64,000 nucleotides of DNA from Desulfomicrobium escambiense DSM 10707 (GTDB taxonomy: Bacteria; Desulfobacterota; Desulfovibrionia; Desulfovibrionales; Desulfomicrobiaceae). Both the position numbers and the translations under genes were made by a program. The notes below the pieces were generated by a model, which was not told the origin of the DNA, did no database searches, and worked only from the letters and a program-made list of their open reading frames with translations. Positions 39,736-51,150 of the stretch are shown here, in pieces. Numbering within the stretch: the first letter of the stretch is position 1; every line of letters starts with the position of its first letter. The stretch spans positions 19,151 through 83,150 of the forward strand of contig NZ_AUAR01000020.1 of assembly GCF_000428825.1 (NCBI RefSeq), given 5' to 3'.

Positions 39736-41070
39736 GTGAGGATATCGCGACTTCTGGCCGTACTCGTTTTCTGGGCGCTCACGAGCGCCCATTTTGCTGC
39801 GGCGTCAAACTCCGACGTGCGCATGACCCCCGTCGTGCGCACGGTGCGGGAGGTGGCCCCGGCCGTGGTCAACATCCATACCGCGCGCATCGTCGAGCAG
39901 GATGTCAACCCCTTCGGCACGCTCTTCGACGACCAGCTCTTCCGGCACTTCTTCGGCGACCAGGACCTGACCAGGCGCTTCGAGCAGCGCAGCCTGGGCT
40001 CGGGCGTCATCATCGACGGCCGCAAGAACCTGGTCCTGACCAACGCCCACGTCATCGAGGGCGCCTCGACCATCCGCGTCCGCCTGCTCGACGGACGGCA
40101 GTACGACGGCGAACTGGTGGGCTCTGACCCGGACTTCGACCTGGCCGTGCTGCACCTCAAAGACGCCCGGGATCTGCCCCAGGTGGCCATGGGCGACTCC
40201 TCGGACATGATGATCGGCGAGACGGTCATCGCCATCGGCAACCCCTTCGGCTTCGGCAACACCGTGACCACGGGCGTGGTCTCGGCCATGGGCCGGACCA
40301 TCGAAACCAAGCAGGGCACCTTCACGGATTTCATCCAGACCGACGCGGCCATCAACCCCGGCAACAGCGGCGGCCCCCTCATGAACCTGGCCGGCGAGCT
40401 GGTCGGCATCAACACGGCCATCTACGCCGAGGCCCAGGGCATCGGCTTCGCCATCCCCATCAACAAGGCCCGGCGCGTCGTCGACGAGCTGGTCAGTCTG
40501 GGCCGGGTCCAGGCCGTGTGGCTCGGGCTGGAGGGGCAGGACGTGGACGAGCGCATCGCCAGCTACCTTGGTCTCGCTGAGGCCCGCGGCATGGTCGTGA
40601 CCCAGGTCCACGAGCCCGCCGTGGAGCGGGCCGGGATCAGGCCGGGCGACGTGATCATGGCCGTGGGCCGGGTCGACGTCGAGGACCGCGACCACTATTT
40701 GCGCATCCTCAGGAACTACACCCTCGGCCAGGACGTCCCCCTCGACGTGGCCGGCCAGGGCGGCCGGCGCACGGTCACGGTCCGCATGCAGCCCTTCACG
40801 GACGAGAAGGCCCTGGAAATGGCCGAAAAACGCTGGGGACTGACCGTGCAGGTCCGCGGCCGCGGCCTGGTCGTGGCCGGCGTGCGGCCCGGCAGCCCGG
40901 CCCAGCAGCTCGGTCTCAAACCCGGGGACGCCCTGGTCAAGGTCGCCGGGGAGGCGCAGGCCTCGGTCACGGATTTCGCACGAGCCTTCAAGCGTTACCG
41001 CATGGCCAACACCGTGATGCTGCTCGTCGCCCGCGACGGCCGGGGCTATCACGTGCGCCTGCGGGTCTGA
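39736..41070 (+). CDS. degP: HtrA/DegP-family periplasmic serine protease with two PDZ domains
   Basis: A 444-residue Do-type protease/chaperone for misfolded envelope proteins. It has a signal peptide (about 1-23), a trypsin-like domain with the catalytic triad H105 (NAHVIEG), D135 (DFDLAVL) and S211 (NPGNSGGPL), and two C-terminal PDZ domains (about 265-355 and 365-444). The GTG at 39736 follows AAGGAG and is the only start that gives a whole signal peptide. It follows hsp20. Confidence 0.93.
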   Translation: MRISRLLAVLVFWALTSAHFAAASNSDVRMTPVVRTVREVAPAVVNIHTARIVEQDVNPFGTLFDDQLFRHFFGDQDLTRRFEQRSLGSGVIIDGRKNLVLTNAHVIEGASTIRVRLLDGRQYDGELVGSDPDFDLAVLHLKDARDLPQVAMGDSSDMMIGETVIAIGNPFGFGNTVTTGVVSAMGRTIETKQGTFTDFIQTDAAINPGNSGGPLMNLAGELVGINTAIYAEAQGIGFAIPINKARRVVDELVSLGRVQAVWLGLEGQDVDERIASYLGLAEARGMVVTQVHEPAVERAGIRPGDVIMAVGRVDVEDRDHYLRILRNYTLGQDVPLDVAGQGGRRTVTVRMQPFTDEKALEMAEKRWGLTVQVRGRGLVVAGVRPGSPAQQLGLKPGDALVKVAGEAQASVTDFARAFKRYRMANTVMLLVARDGRGYHVRLRV

Positions 41071-41093
41071 CCCGACAACCTAAGGACACACCG

Positions 41094-42218
41094 ATGAGCA
41101 TCTGGTACAATCATGTGCGCACGCGCATCCGCATGGGCGCGATCGTCGATAATTTCACCCTGATCCGTGGCCGCGCGGCCAACCCCGCGCCGGTCATCAA
41201 GTCCGACGCGTACGGGCACGGCCTGCGCGAGACGGCCAGGGCCCTGTTTGCCGCCGGGGCGCGGACCATGGCCGCAGGCACCGTGGGCGAGGCCGCCGTC
41301 CTCAAGGAGACGACGCCGGGCGCGGAGGTCATCTCCCTGCTTGGGCCCATCGACGCGGCGGATTACGGGCTGGTCTGCGAACACGACATCATCCCCTTTG
41401 CAGGCAGCTCCGAGCAGCTGCTCCTGCTGGAAGAGGCCGCGTCCAGGGCGGGCGTGCCGGTACGGGTCGCCCTCAAGTTCGACACGGGCATGTCCCGGCT
41501 CGGGTTCGGGGCAGACGAGGCCGGCGGGGTGGCGGATCTTCTGGAGGGGCTCGGCAACGTCCGGGCGGTCATGGCCGCCTCGCATCTGGCCACGGCCGAC
41601 GACCCCGACCAGGACGGGTACGCGCAGGAGCAGGCCGGGCGCTTCGAGGGCATCCTGCACGCCCTGCATGCGCGGGGCCTCGACGTGCAGGGCAGCCTGG
41701 CCAATTCCGCGGCCATCTTCGGACACCCGCGGACGCACCACGGCCTGCAGCGGCCGGGCATAGCGCTCTACGGCGGCAACCCCTTCCACGGCACCGGCCT
41801 TGCGCATCTGGGCCAGGGGCTCAAGCAGGGCATGGACGTGGCCAGCCGCCTGGTGCAGGTCCGGACCATCCCGGCCGGCCGCACCGTCAGCTACGGGCGG
41901 ACCTTCACCGCCACGCAGGAGACGCGCGTCGGCATCGTCGCCGTGGGCTACGCCGACAACTACTCCCGCGGGCTGTCCTCGCGGGCCCAGATGCTCGTCC
42001 ACGGCCGCAGGGTCGATGTGCTCGGCCGGGTCTGCATGCAGCTCACGGCCGTGGATCTGGGGCCCGTGCCCGAGGCCGCCGTGGGGGACGAGGTCTTCGT
42101 CCTCGGCGGGCCCGGCGGGAACGCCATCAGTGCAGATGAATTGGCCGCCTGGTGGGGGACCATCACCTACGAGGTCTTCTGCCTGCTGGGTCAGAACCCG
42201 CGCGAATACGTCGAGTAG
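41094..42218 (+). CDS. alr: Alanine racemase
   Basis: PLP enzyme making D-alanine for peptidoglycan. The 374-residue protein has the PLP-lysine motif IKSDAYGHGL at about 36-45, the catalytic Tyr in VGYADNYSRGL at about 286-296, and the NSAAIFGHPRTHHGLQRPGIALYGGNPF segment. Length is typical. Its start has only a weak TAAGGACAC ribosome binding site. It is followed by a clear terminator. Confidence 0.93.
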   Translation: MSIWYNHVRTRIRMGAIVDNFTLIRGRAANPAPVIKSDAYGHGLRETARALFAAGARTMAAGTVGEAAVLKETTPGAEVISLLGPIDAADYGLVCEHDIIPFAGSSEQLLLLEEAASRAGVPVRVALKFDTGMSRLGFGADEAGGVADLLEGLGNVRAVMAASHLATADDPDQDGYAQEQAGRFEGILHALHARGLDVQGSLANSAAIFGHPRTHHGLQRPGIALYGGNPFHGTGLAHLGQGLKQGMDVASRLVQVRTIPAGRTVSYGRTFTATQETRVGIVAVGYADNYSRGLSSRAQMLVHGRRVDVLGRVCMQLTAVDLGPVPEAAVGDEVFVLGGPGGNAISADELAAWWGTITYEVFCLLGQNPREYVE

Positions 42219-42246
42219 GCGCACCGTCTGCCGGCTCGAAACACAT

Positions 42247-42282
42247 CGCGCCGTTCCCGTGCACGCGGGGACGGCGCGTTTT
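42247..42282. terminator. Terminator between alr and the lyase gene
   Basis: A 13-base arm (CGCGCCGTTCCCG) pairs with CGGGGACGGCGCG apart from one mismatch, followed by TTTT. It serves alr on the plus strand and overlaps the stop codon of the convergent lyase gene. Confidence 0.8.
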
Positions 42283-43439
42283 CATTCCGCGAGCCGGTCC
42301 AGTCCCTGCCGCAGGTCGTCCAGCAGGTCCTGCGGGTCTTCCAGGCCGATGTTCAGGCGGATGAGCGTCCTGTCCTGCAGCGGGCCGCCAAAGCGCCGCG
42401 CAGGGCGTCCCGTGGTCGCCAGGCTCATGAAGCCGCCCCAGCTGTAGCCGATGCCGAAGAGCTGCAGGCTGTCGAGGAAGCGGCCGAGGGCGTCGTCAGG
42501 GTATTCCTTTTTCAGCGTGATGGCGAAGAGCCCCGACGAGCCGCGGAAGTCCCGCTTCCAGCGGTCGTGCTGGGGGTGGGAGGGCAGGGCGGGGTGGAGA
42601 ACCATGTCCACCAGAGGATGTCCGGCCAGGCCCGAGGCCACGGCCAGGGCCGAGGCCTGGTGCGCGCGCATGCGCACGTCCAGAGTCTTGAGCCCCCGCA
42701 GGGCGAGGGCGCAGTCTTCGGGCGAAGCGTAGATCTCGCGGCAGGCGTAGAAGTCGGCCAGGGTCTGCGCGTGGTCCGCGTTGACTGACACCGAACCCAT
42801 GAGCAGGTCCGAGTGGCCGCAGATGTACTTGGTCACGGACTGGATGACCACATCCACGCCCAGCGCGAAGGGGTCGAGAAACAGAGGCGTGGCCCAGGTG
42901 TTGTCGAGGACCGTGACGATCCTGCGCCTGCGCGCCTCGGCGGTCACGGCCGGGATGTCCTGGATCTCGAAGGTGATGGAGCCGGGGGACTCCAGGAAGA
43001 CGAGGCGCGTCTCGGGACGCAGGAACTGCGTGATATCCGCACCGACGTCCGGCGGGACGGCGTCGCAGCGCACGCCGAATTTCCCGAGGACCTCGCGGCA
43101 GAAGCGGGTCGTGGGCCCGTAGGCGTTGTCGCAGACCAGCACGTGGTCGCCGGCCTGCACAAAGGCCATGAGCGTCTCGGAGATGGCGCTGATGCCCGAG
43201 GGGAAGACCCGCGTCAGGGCGGCCCTCTCCAGGTCCTGCAGGGCTTCCTCCAGCATGCGTTGCTGGGGCAGGCGGTCTGTGCCGTAGGTGATGCCGGGGT
43301 ATTCGCCCCGTCCTGCCCGCAGGAAGTCGGCGTGGCTGTCGAAGAGGACGGTGGAGCCGCGCTGGACCGGAGGGCTGACGGTGCGTGCGGCCGGGCAAGG
43401 CGTGAGGGGGGCGTGGATCAGTCGTGTGGAGGGGCGCAT
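42282..43439 (-). CDS. metC: Cystathionine beta-lyase-type PLP enzyme
   Basis: A 385-residue member of the Cys/Met metabolism PLP family. Visible are YGTDRLPQQRMLEEALQDLE (about 48-67), the aspartate region DNTWATPLF, and the PLP-binding Lys in IQSVTKYICGHSDLLMGS (about 200). The RxxGxxDPQDLLxDL end also fits. The family includes cystathionine beta- and gamma-lyases; MetC-like is the best guess, because the sequence resembles the E. coli-type (GSTVLFDSHADF...). The ATG at 43439 follows GGGAG; the frame is open upstream but that part is not conserved. Confidence 0.85.
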   Translation of the reverse strand: MRPSTRLIHAPLTPCPAARTVSPPVQRGSTVLFDSHADFLRAGRGEYPGITYGTDRLPQQRMLEEALQDLERAALTRVFPSGISAISETLMAFVQAGDHVLVCDNAYGPTTRFCREVLGKFGVRCDAVPPDVGADITQFLRPETRLVFLESPGSITFEIQDIPAVTAEARRRRIVTVLDNTWATPLFLDPFALGVDVVIQSVTKYICGHSDLLMGSVSVNADHAQTLADFYACREIYASPEDCALALRGLKTLDVRMRAHQASALAVASGLAGHPLVDMVLHPALPSHPQHDRWKRDFRGSSGLFAITLKKEYPDDALGRFLDSLQLFGIGYSWGGFMSLATTGRPARRFGGPLQDRTLIRLNIGLEDPQDLLDDLRQGLDRLAE

Positions 43440-43494
43440 GGGGGAACTCCCGTGTTTAGCAAGAACCGTGCGGAAGAAAATTGGGCTTGAGGTT

Positions 43495-43523
43495 TTGACG
43501 AAAGGGATTTCCTCGTGTAGGTA
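43495..43523 (+). promoter_or_regulatory. Probable promoter of the NlpC/P60 gene pair
   Basis: TTGACG (43495-43500) is followed after 17 bases by TAGGTA (43518-43523), 33 bases before the ATG at 43557. Confidence 0.45.
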
Positions 43524-43556
43524 CTCCCGAAATATTCTGGAACAGGAGGGGAAGCT

Positions 43557-44297
43557 ATGGGTTTTCGACACAGTGGGCAAGGCCCTGTTGACTGGCTGCA
43601 CGTGCTGTGCGCGTTTCTCTTCGCCCTGGCCCTCGCCGGCGGGGGATGCGCCCCCAAGGCTGCGGGACCTGGTTCCGCAGGCATGCAGGCTCCGGATCAG
43701 CAGACCGCCTGTGCGCCTGTGACGACCCCGGAAAACGCTCCCGTTCCCGCTCCGCCCCGCGAGGCCGACTTCTCGGCAGTTTTCGACGAACACGATCATC
43801 TTTTCGGCGATATGTCCCTGAACGGGGACGTTGAAGACGGCGAGCAGGAAGACGCGGCCATGACGCAGGACTCCCTCGAATCCGTCGAGGACGTTCCCTC
43901 CGTCAGCGATATCGTGCTGGCCCAGTACGAGGATTGGCAGGGTGTCAGATACCGTCCCGGGGGGACCGACTACCGCGGCGTGGATTGCTCCGGGCTGGTC
44001 CAGGCCATCTTCCGGGATGCCTTCGAGGTGGACCTGCCCCGCAGTTCCACCGACCAGGCCAGGCTCGGAGAGGCAGTGCCCAAGGGCGACATCCGTCCCG
44101 GCGACCTCCTGTACTTCATCGACCGCGGCCGCAAGCACGTCGGCGTGGCGGTCAACGATCGTCAGTTCATCCACGCGTCCCGCCGCAAGGGCGTGATCAT
44201 CTCCAAATTCGAAGGCTACTGGTCCAAGCGTCTCATCCGCGTCCGCCGGATTCTCGACGAAAAGGACCAGGACGCGCTGATGCGCAAGGGCGGCTGA
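43557..44297 (+). CDS. NlpC/P60 family lipoprotein (cell-wall hydrolase) A
   Basis: A 246-residue exported peptidase-like protein that probably cuts peptide crosslinks of peptidoglycan. It has a signal peptide with Cys at about residue 31 (LAGGGC; lipobox imperfect), a low-complexity linker, and a C-terminal NlpC/P60 domain with catalytic Cys in VDCSGLVQ (about 142), His in KHVGVAV and the FIHAS segment. A very good AGGAGGGGAAGCT ribosome binding site precedes it. The paralogous gene follows. Confidence 0.9.
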   Translation: MGFRHSGQGPVDWLHVLCAFLFALALAGGGCAPKAAGPGSAGMQAPDQQTACAPVTTPENAPVPAPPREADFSAVFDEHDHLFGDMSLNGDVEDGEQEDAAMTQDSLESVEDVPSVSDIVLAQYEDWQGVRYRPGGTDYRGVDCSGLVQAIFRDAFEVDLPRSSTDQARLGEAVPKGDIRPGDLLYFIDRGRKHVGVAVNDRQFIHASRRKGVIISKFEGYWSKRLIRVRRILDEKDQDALMRKGG

Positions 44298-44350
44298 GGC
44301 CCGAGTCTCGCCCCGATCCCGCCCCGGCGGCGGCACATGGGAAAATGGGC

Positions 44351-44893
44351 ATGCGCTGTCTCACGTTTCCGATTCCCTTCATCCGACCGCTCCTCGTTCT
44401 CGCCGCCTGCGCCCTTTTCCTGTCCGCCGGCTGCGCATCCAAGACTGTCATCCAGTCTGTCCCGTCTCCTCCTCCCGTTCAGCAGCCCGCCAGGCAGCCT
44501 GCCGTGACGGAAACCCTCCTGGCCAGATACGAGGCCTGGAAGGGCGTTCCGCACCGCATCGGCGGCACGGACCACCGTGGCGTGGACTGTTCGGGACTCA
44601 TGCAGATCGTTTTCCGGGAAGCCTTCGACATGGAACTGCCGCGCACCTCGCGGGAGCAGAGCCGGCTTGGGCAGAACGTGCCGCCGGCCGACATGCGGCC
44701 CGGCGATCTGGTCTATTTCATCGACAAGCGCGGCGATCACATCGGCGTTGTGGTCGAGCGGGGCAGGTTCCTGCACGCGTCCGCGACCGTCGGGGTGACG
44801 GTATCGCAGTTCGATGCCTACTGGTGGCCGCGCCTCAAGCGGGTGCAGCGCGTGCTGCCGCCTTCCCTCACCGCGGCCCAGTCCGGTTTCTGA
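44351..44893 (+). CDS. NlpC/P60 family lipoprotein (cell-wall hydrolase) B
   Basis: A 180-residue relative of the preceding protein. It has a signal peptide with lipobox LSAGC (Cys near residue 24), then directly the NlpC/P60 domain: VDCSGLMQIVFREAF with the catalytic Cys, DHIGVVV and FLHAS. The ATG at 44351 is at better spacing from GGGAAAA than the alternative at 44345. The shared GGTDxRGVDCSGL pattern suggests tandem duplication. Its 3' end overlaps the convergent DUF2784 gene by 26 bases. Confidence 0.87.
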   Translation: MRCLTFPIPFIRPLLVLAACALFLSAGCASKTVIQSVPSPPPVQQPARQPAVTETLLARYEAWKGVPHRIGGTDHRGVDCSGLMQIVFREAFDMELPRTSREQSRLGQNVPPADMRPGDLVYFIDKRGDHIGVVVERGRFLHASATVGVTVSQFDAYWWPRLKRVQRVLPPSLTAAQSGF

Positions 44894-45248
44894 GCCTCCT
44901 GGCCAGCATCCATCCGTACATCCCTCCATTGATCAGCAGCACAGCCGCGGCCAGGGCCAGCTGAACCCCCCGCGTCAGCCCTTCGGGGTAGATGACCGCC
45001 AGCAGGTAGTGCTCCATGAAACTCCCGTCGTACCCGGCCTGGCCGGCCCGGCGCAACAGCTCGTTTTCCAGGTCCGTCAGGGGGCAGTACCACCCCGCGG
45101 CCTCGACCAGGAAGCCCCAGACGACGGCGGGAAGATGGATGAAGGCGAAGCGCGGCCGGCGCGGCACGGCCAGGGAGCCGAAAACCACCAGGCAGATGAA
45201 GAGCAGGTGCAGGACAAGGACGGCGTTTGCGGCCAGGAGATGGAGCAT
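44868..45248 (-). CDS. DUF2784 family membrane protein
   Basis: A 126-residue protein with about four hydrophobic helices (residues 4-26, 36-53, 80-90 and 95-117). FGSLAVPRRPRFAFIHLPAVVWGFLVEAAGWYCPLT is the family's diagnostic stretch. Function unknown. It lies downstream of the SNF2 gene on the same strand, past a hairpin. Confidence 0.85.
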   Translation of the reverse strand: MLHLLAANAVLVLHLLFICLVVFGSLAVPRRPRFAFIHLPAVVWGFLVEAAGWYCPLTDLENELLRRAGQAGYDGSFMEHYLLAVIYPEGLTRGVQLALAAAVLLINGGMYGWMLARRLRNRTGPR

Positions 45249-45268
45249 GATCGGCCCCGCAACGTGAA

Positions 45269-45296
45269 GCGGGGAAGGAGTCGCCCCCTTCCCCGC
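45269..45296 (-). terminator. Hairpin after the SNF2 helicase gene
   Basis: A perfect 10-bp stem (GCGGGGAAGG / CCTTCCCCGC) with an 8-base loop, 11 bases after the SNF2 stop codon; the following T content is low, so it may be only a partial terminator. Confidence 0.5.
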
Positions 45297-45306
45297 GTGT
45301 TCGGTT

Positions 45307-48300
45307 CTAGACTTCGAAGAGCATTTCCAGGTCCGACCTGGTGAGGCTCTTCCAGGCCGTCTGGCCGGGTATGATGGAGTCGGCGATGCCTTTCTTGGAC
45401 TCCTGGAGCTTCAAAATCTTCTCCTCGACCGTGTTCTCGCAGATCATCTTGTAGGCGAAGACCTGGCGGGTCTGGCCGATGCGGTGCGTGCGGTCCGTGG
45501 CCTGGTCCTCCACGGCCGGGTTCCACCACGGGTCGTAGTGGATGACGTAGTCGGCCGAGGTCAGGTTGAGGCCCGTGCCGCCCGCTTTGAGCGAGATCAG
45601 GAAGATGGGGATCTCGGGCGTGTTGTTGAACTTGTCGACCTGCTCGAAGCGGTCCTTCGACGTGCCGTCGAGGTAGCAGAAGGGGATCTCGACCATGTGC
45701 AGCCAGTTGCGGATGATATGCAGCATCTGCACGAATTGCGAGAAGACGAGCACCTTGTGGCCGTCGTCGATGATGGAGGTCACGAGGTCCTTGAAGGCCT
45801 CGAACTTGCCCGAGGACAGGTTGGCGTTGAAGCCGGGCATGTCGAGCTTTAAGAGGCGCGGGTGGCAGCAGATCTGGCGCAGCTTCAAAAGCGCGTCCAG
45901 AATGGAGATCTGGCTCTGGCCGATGCCCTTCTCGTCAACGTCCTGCAGGACCTGTTCTTTCAGCTTCTTGGCCAGGGCGGCGTAGAGGTCGCGCTGGTCG
46001 TCCAGCAGGGCCGAGTAGTAGATGTTCTCGACCTTGGGCGGCAGGTCCTTGGCCACCTCGTTCTTGGTGCGGCGCAGGATGAAGGGTTTGACGCGGGCCT
46101 TCAGGTAGCCCAGGCTGTCGTCGTCGCCGTCCTTGATGGGCTTGACGAAGCCCTTCTGGAAGGAGGCCTGGGAGCCCAGGAAGCCGGGCATGAGAAACTC
46201 GAACAGGGACCACAGCTCAAGAAGCGTGTTCTCGATGGGCGTGCCCGACAGGCAGAGGCGGAAGCGGGCCTGCATCTTGCGCACGCTTCGGGCCGTGATG
46301 GTGTTCGGGTTCTTGATGTTCTGGGCTTCGTCCAGGATGATGGCGTTGAACTCGAACTTCATCAGCTCGTCCAGGTCCCGGCGCAGCAGGGCGTAGGTCG
46401 TGATGATGAGTTCCGAGGATTCGATCTTCTTGAAGAGGTTCTCGCGCCGGGCGCCGTAGATGACCAGGCGCTTCATGTCCGGCACGAACTTCTGGGCCTC
46501 GCGCTCCCAGTTGGGCAGGACCGAGGTCGGCACGATGATGAGGTTGGGGCCCTTGTGACCCTGCTCCTTCATATACTGCAGGAAGGTTAGGGTCTGGATG
46601 GTCTTGCCCAGGCCCATCTCGTCGGCCAGGATGCCACCGAAGTGGTACTCGCGCAGGAAGTTCAGGTAGCTCACGCCCTGCATCTGGTAGGGGCGCAGGG
46701 TGGCGGTCAGGCCCTTGGGCTGGGTGATCTGCTTGATCTCCTGGAAGTCGTTGATCTTGTCACGCAGCGTGTTCCAGAACCCGTCGGACGTGGTCTCGGG
46801 GATGTCCTCGAGAATCTTGTCCAGGACCGGGGCCTCGAAATTCTCGAAGCGCTTCTTGGGCGGCTTCTCGGGGTCCAGGCCCAGGGCGATGAGCTTGTGG
46901 CCGAGCTTCTCGAGCCACGATTCGGGCAGGCTCGTGTAGGAGCCGTCCTTCAGTTGCACGTAGCGCTTGCCCTGGGTCCAGGCCTTCCAAATCTTGTCGA
47001 TGGGCACGGAGATGTCGTCGTATTCGACGTTTATCTCCAGGTTGAACCACTTGTCCTCTTCCTGGGTCTCCACCGTGGCCACGACGTTGGGAGGCGTCAG
47101 GCGGACCTTGTAGCGGGTCAGCTCCTTCTCGCCGTAGACGCGGTAGGCCTCGACCAGCTTGGGGTAGGCGTCCAGCAGGAAGGTGATGGCCTCTTCGGGC
47201 TCCAGGAACCATATGGAGCTGCTTCTGGGCTGGAAATTCATGTCCACCAGGGTCGTCAGCAGGGCCTCTTCCTCCTCCTGGTCGCGGCGGATGAGGAAGG
47301 ACTTGCCCTCGAACTGGTAGCTGCCGGTCTGCAGGTCCTGGTTGGGGCCGGGCAGGGAGATGTCGCCGTGCTCGGTCTCGTAGATGTTCTGGATCTCGAG
47401 CGTCAGCAGGCTCCCCTCTTCGTTGAGGTAGAGCTTGGGGTTGTAGGTGGCCGGCACGAAGATGGGCTGCATGCGTTCCAGGAACTCGTCCTGGCCGTGC
47501 AGGTCCGAGGCCGGGATTTGGGTCCAGACGCGGTCCAGGAACTCCGAGATGTCGGCGTGGGGGATGACCGGCGGCGCGGTGACCAGATCCTGGATGAGGC
47601 TCGGACGCAGGCCCGTCTGCACGGGGTAGAAGCTGTGCTTCAGGCAGACCCACAGGGGCAGGTGGCCGTAGAAGGACACGTTCTGGTTCAGGATGGAGAA
47701 GGGCACCTTGCCTTCGCGGCCAAGCATGATGTCGAAGGTCAGACCCTCGTCCGTGAACTTGGGGCGCAGCTGCAGGCGCATGGGCGTGCTCTCGATGCGC
47801 ACGGGCTGTTCGGACTCCTCCCAGAGCTGGTAGTACTCGTTCTTGATGGCCCAGAAGAACCAGGTCATGAGGCCGAAAGGTATCTCCACCCGGTGGCCGT
47901 AGTAGTCGAGGTACTGACCGATCTGCTCGCAGACCCTGGGCAGTTCGGGCGAGATTTCGCACCAGTCGGGGTTGCGGACGATCTGCTCCAGGGTCACGGG
48001 GTTCTGGACCGTGGAGAGGCCGGACTTGTTCTGGCGCGCGCGGAAGAACTCGACCTGCAGGCGGCCGGGTTCGGCGAAGAAGCGGTAGATGAAGTAGTGG
48101 TGGCCCGGTTCCGGCTCCAGGGCGGTGGAGAAGAAATAGCGGAAGCTCTGCTTCCATTCGGACTTGACGGGCTGGGCCTCGTTTTCATGTTTGACGTCCA
48201 TTTTCGAGAGCAGGCCCAGGGCCGTGGCCGCCACGTGGCGGCAGATGCCGGAAAAGGAATCTTCGCAGTTGCAGTAGGAATGGACGCTGCCGTGGTCCAG

Positions 48301-48513
48301 ATTGATGCCCAGTTCGGACGTATAGGTCTGGAATTCGTCTCCCTGGATCTGACCCTCGACGTCCCAGGTCTCCTCGTCGCGGCGGACGTCGATCTTCTGG
48401 ATGCCGCCGTCGGCAATGAGGTACTGGGCCCCGTCGCGGATATGCTCGGGGATGTTGTCAGACAAAAATGAGTTCAGGATGTGCTGAACGCGTGATTCGA
48501 CGGAAGTAGGCAT
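45307..48513 (-). CDS. SNF2-family DNA helicase/translocase with SWIM zinc finger
   Basis: A 1068-residue SNF2 ATPase. The N-terminal SWIM-type finger is CNC-x7-CRH (C81, C83, C91, H93), which suggests nucleic-acid or protein binding. A long middle region without known motifs follows. The C-terminal 450 residues carry the helicase motifs: LADEMGLGKTIQTL (I), ILDEAQNIKN (II), LSGTPIENTLLELWSL (III) and QATDRTHRIGQTRQVF (VI). The nearest class is bacterial RapA/HepA-like SNF2. It is divergent from the (p)ppGpp enzyme gene across 363 bases. Confidence 0.92.
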   Translation of the reverse strand: MPTSVESRVQHILNSFLSDNIPEHIRDGAQYLIADGGIQKIDVRRDEETWDVEGQIQGDEFQTYTSELGINLDHGSVHSYCNCEDSFSGICRHVAATALGLLSKMDVKHENEAQPVKSEWKQSFRYFFSTALEPEPGHHYFIYRFFAEPGRLQVEFFRARQNKSGLSTVQNPVTLEQIVRNPDWCEISPELPRVCEQIGQYLDYYGHRVEIPFGLMTWFFWAIKNEYYQLWEESEQPVRIESTPMRLQLRPKFTDEGLTFDIMLGREGKVPFSILNQNVSFYGHLPLWVCLKHSFYPVQTGLRPSLIQDLVTAPPVIPHADISEFLDRVWTQIPASDLHGQDEFLERMQPIFVPATYNPKLYLNEEGSLLTLEIQNIYETEHGDISLPGPNQDLQTGSYQFEGKSFLIRRDQEEEEALLTTLVDMNFQPRSSSIWFLEPEEAITFLLDAYPKLVEAYRVYGEKELTRYKVRLTPPNVVATVETQEEDKWFNLEINVEYDDISVPIDKIWKAWTQGKRYVQLKDGSYTSLPESWLEKLGHKLIALGLDPEKPPKKRFENFEAPVLDKILEDIPETTSDGFWNTLRDKINDFQEIKQITQPKGLTATLRPYQMQGVSYLNFLREYHFGGILADEMGLGKTIQTLTFLQYMKEQGHKGPNLIIVPTSVLPNWEREAQKFVPDMKRLVIYGARRENLFKKIESSELIITTYALLRRDLDELMKFEFNAIILDEAQNIKNPNTITARSVRKMQARFRLCLSGTPIENTLLELWSLFEFLMPGFLGSQASFQKGFVKPIKDGDDDSLGYLKARVKPFILRRTKNEVAKDLPPKVENIYYSALLDDQRDLYAALAKKLKEQVLQDVDEKGIGQSQISILDALLKLRQICCHPRLLKLDMPGFNANLSSGKFEAFKDLVTSIIDDGHKVLVFSQFVQMLHIIRNWLHMVEIPFCYLDGTSKDRFEQVDKFNNTPEIPIFLISLKAGGTGLNLTSADYVIHYDPWWNPAVEDQATDRTHRIGQTRQVFAYKMICENTVEEKILKLQESKKGIADSIIPGQTAWKSLTRSDLEMLFEV

Positions 48514-48876
48514 TTTGAGGGTTTATCTCCTAAAACCGCATTGGCGGTGATGTGGGCCGTGTCCGCGCGGGACGGCGGAAATCAAGAGCTGCCGAAGTTC
48601 GCACGGTACATCGGTCCATCTAATCAAATCAGAATTCTTTATCAAGAGCCGGGTGAACTTTGGGCGCATCTTTTTCCAGCTGGCCGGAAAAATACATTAT
48701 CTGCTGCGCATATCTCGTGAAATGGTGGGGGAAACCCCGCCGGATCAGGGGAAACGTATGACATTGCGGCCGACGTCAGCGAGGGAAGAAAGCGAAAGAG
48801 AAGTTGACTTTTTGGGGGGCGAAGGCCAATTTCAAGCTGGAAGCGACTCCATCCCCTTGGGGCCAAAGGACAAAAC
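48514..48876. other. 363-bp divergent intergenic region
   Basis: No gene. A minus-strand promoter-like pair TTGATA (48645-48640) and TAGATG (48622-48617), 17 bases apart, could serve the SNF2 gene. On the plus strand, TTGACT near 48803 and an AATACATTAT stretch near 48690 are candidate elements for the (p)ppGpp gene, which has only a weak AAAGGACAAAAC ribosome binding site. Confidence 0.45.
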
Positions 48877-51030
<2,154 letters not shown>

Positions 51031-51067
51031 GATAGGGGGCCGTGACGCTCACGGCGTCAGGAACAGG

Positions 51068-51103
51068 AAAGGGGTTTCGGCATGCGGCTGGAATCCCTTT
51101 TTT
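51068..51103 (+). terminator. Intrinsic terminator of the RSH gene
   Basis: An 11-bp stem AAAGGGGTTTC / GGAATCCCTTT with two G-U pairs, an 11-base loop and a six-T run, 38 bases after the stop codon. Confidence 0.75.
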
Positions 51104-51150
51104 GTCATGGCGTGAAGGCTTTTTTGGGGTGAGGAGGTGCGTTGAAAGGC

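Noticed and set aside
37018..39792. Long minus-strand frame (924 codons) opposite the GAF-ATPase and hsp20 genes
   Set aside because: Very rich in Gly/Ala/Arg/Leu/Val/Asp of the shadow type, no family motifs, and lies opposite well-conserved genes; typical of GC-rich DNA.
42282..44336. Extended start for the lyase gene (684 codons)
   Set aside because: The extra N-terminal part covers the NlpC/P60 A gene on the opposite strand and is unrelated to the family; the ATG at 43439 has a good ribosome binding site.
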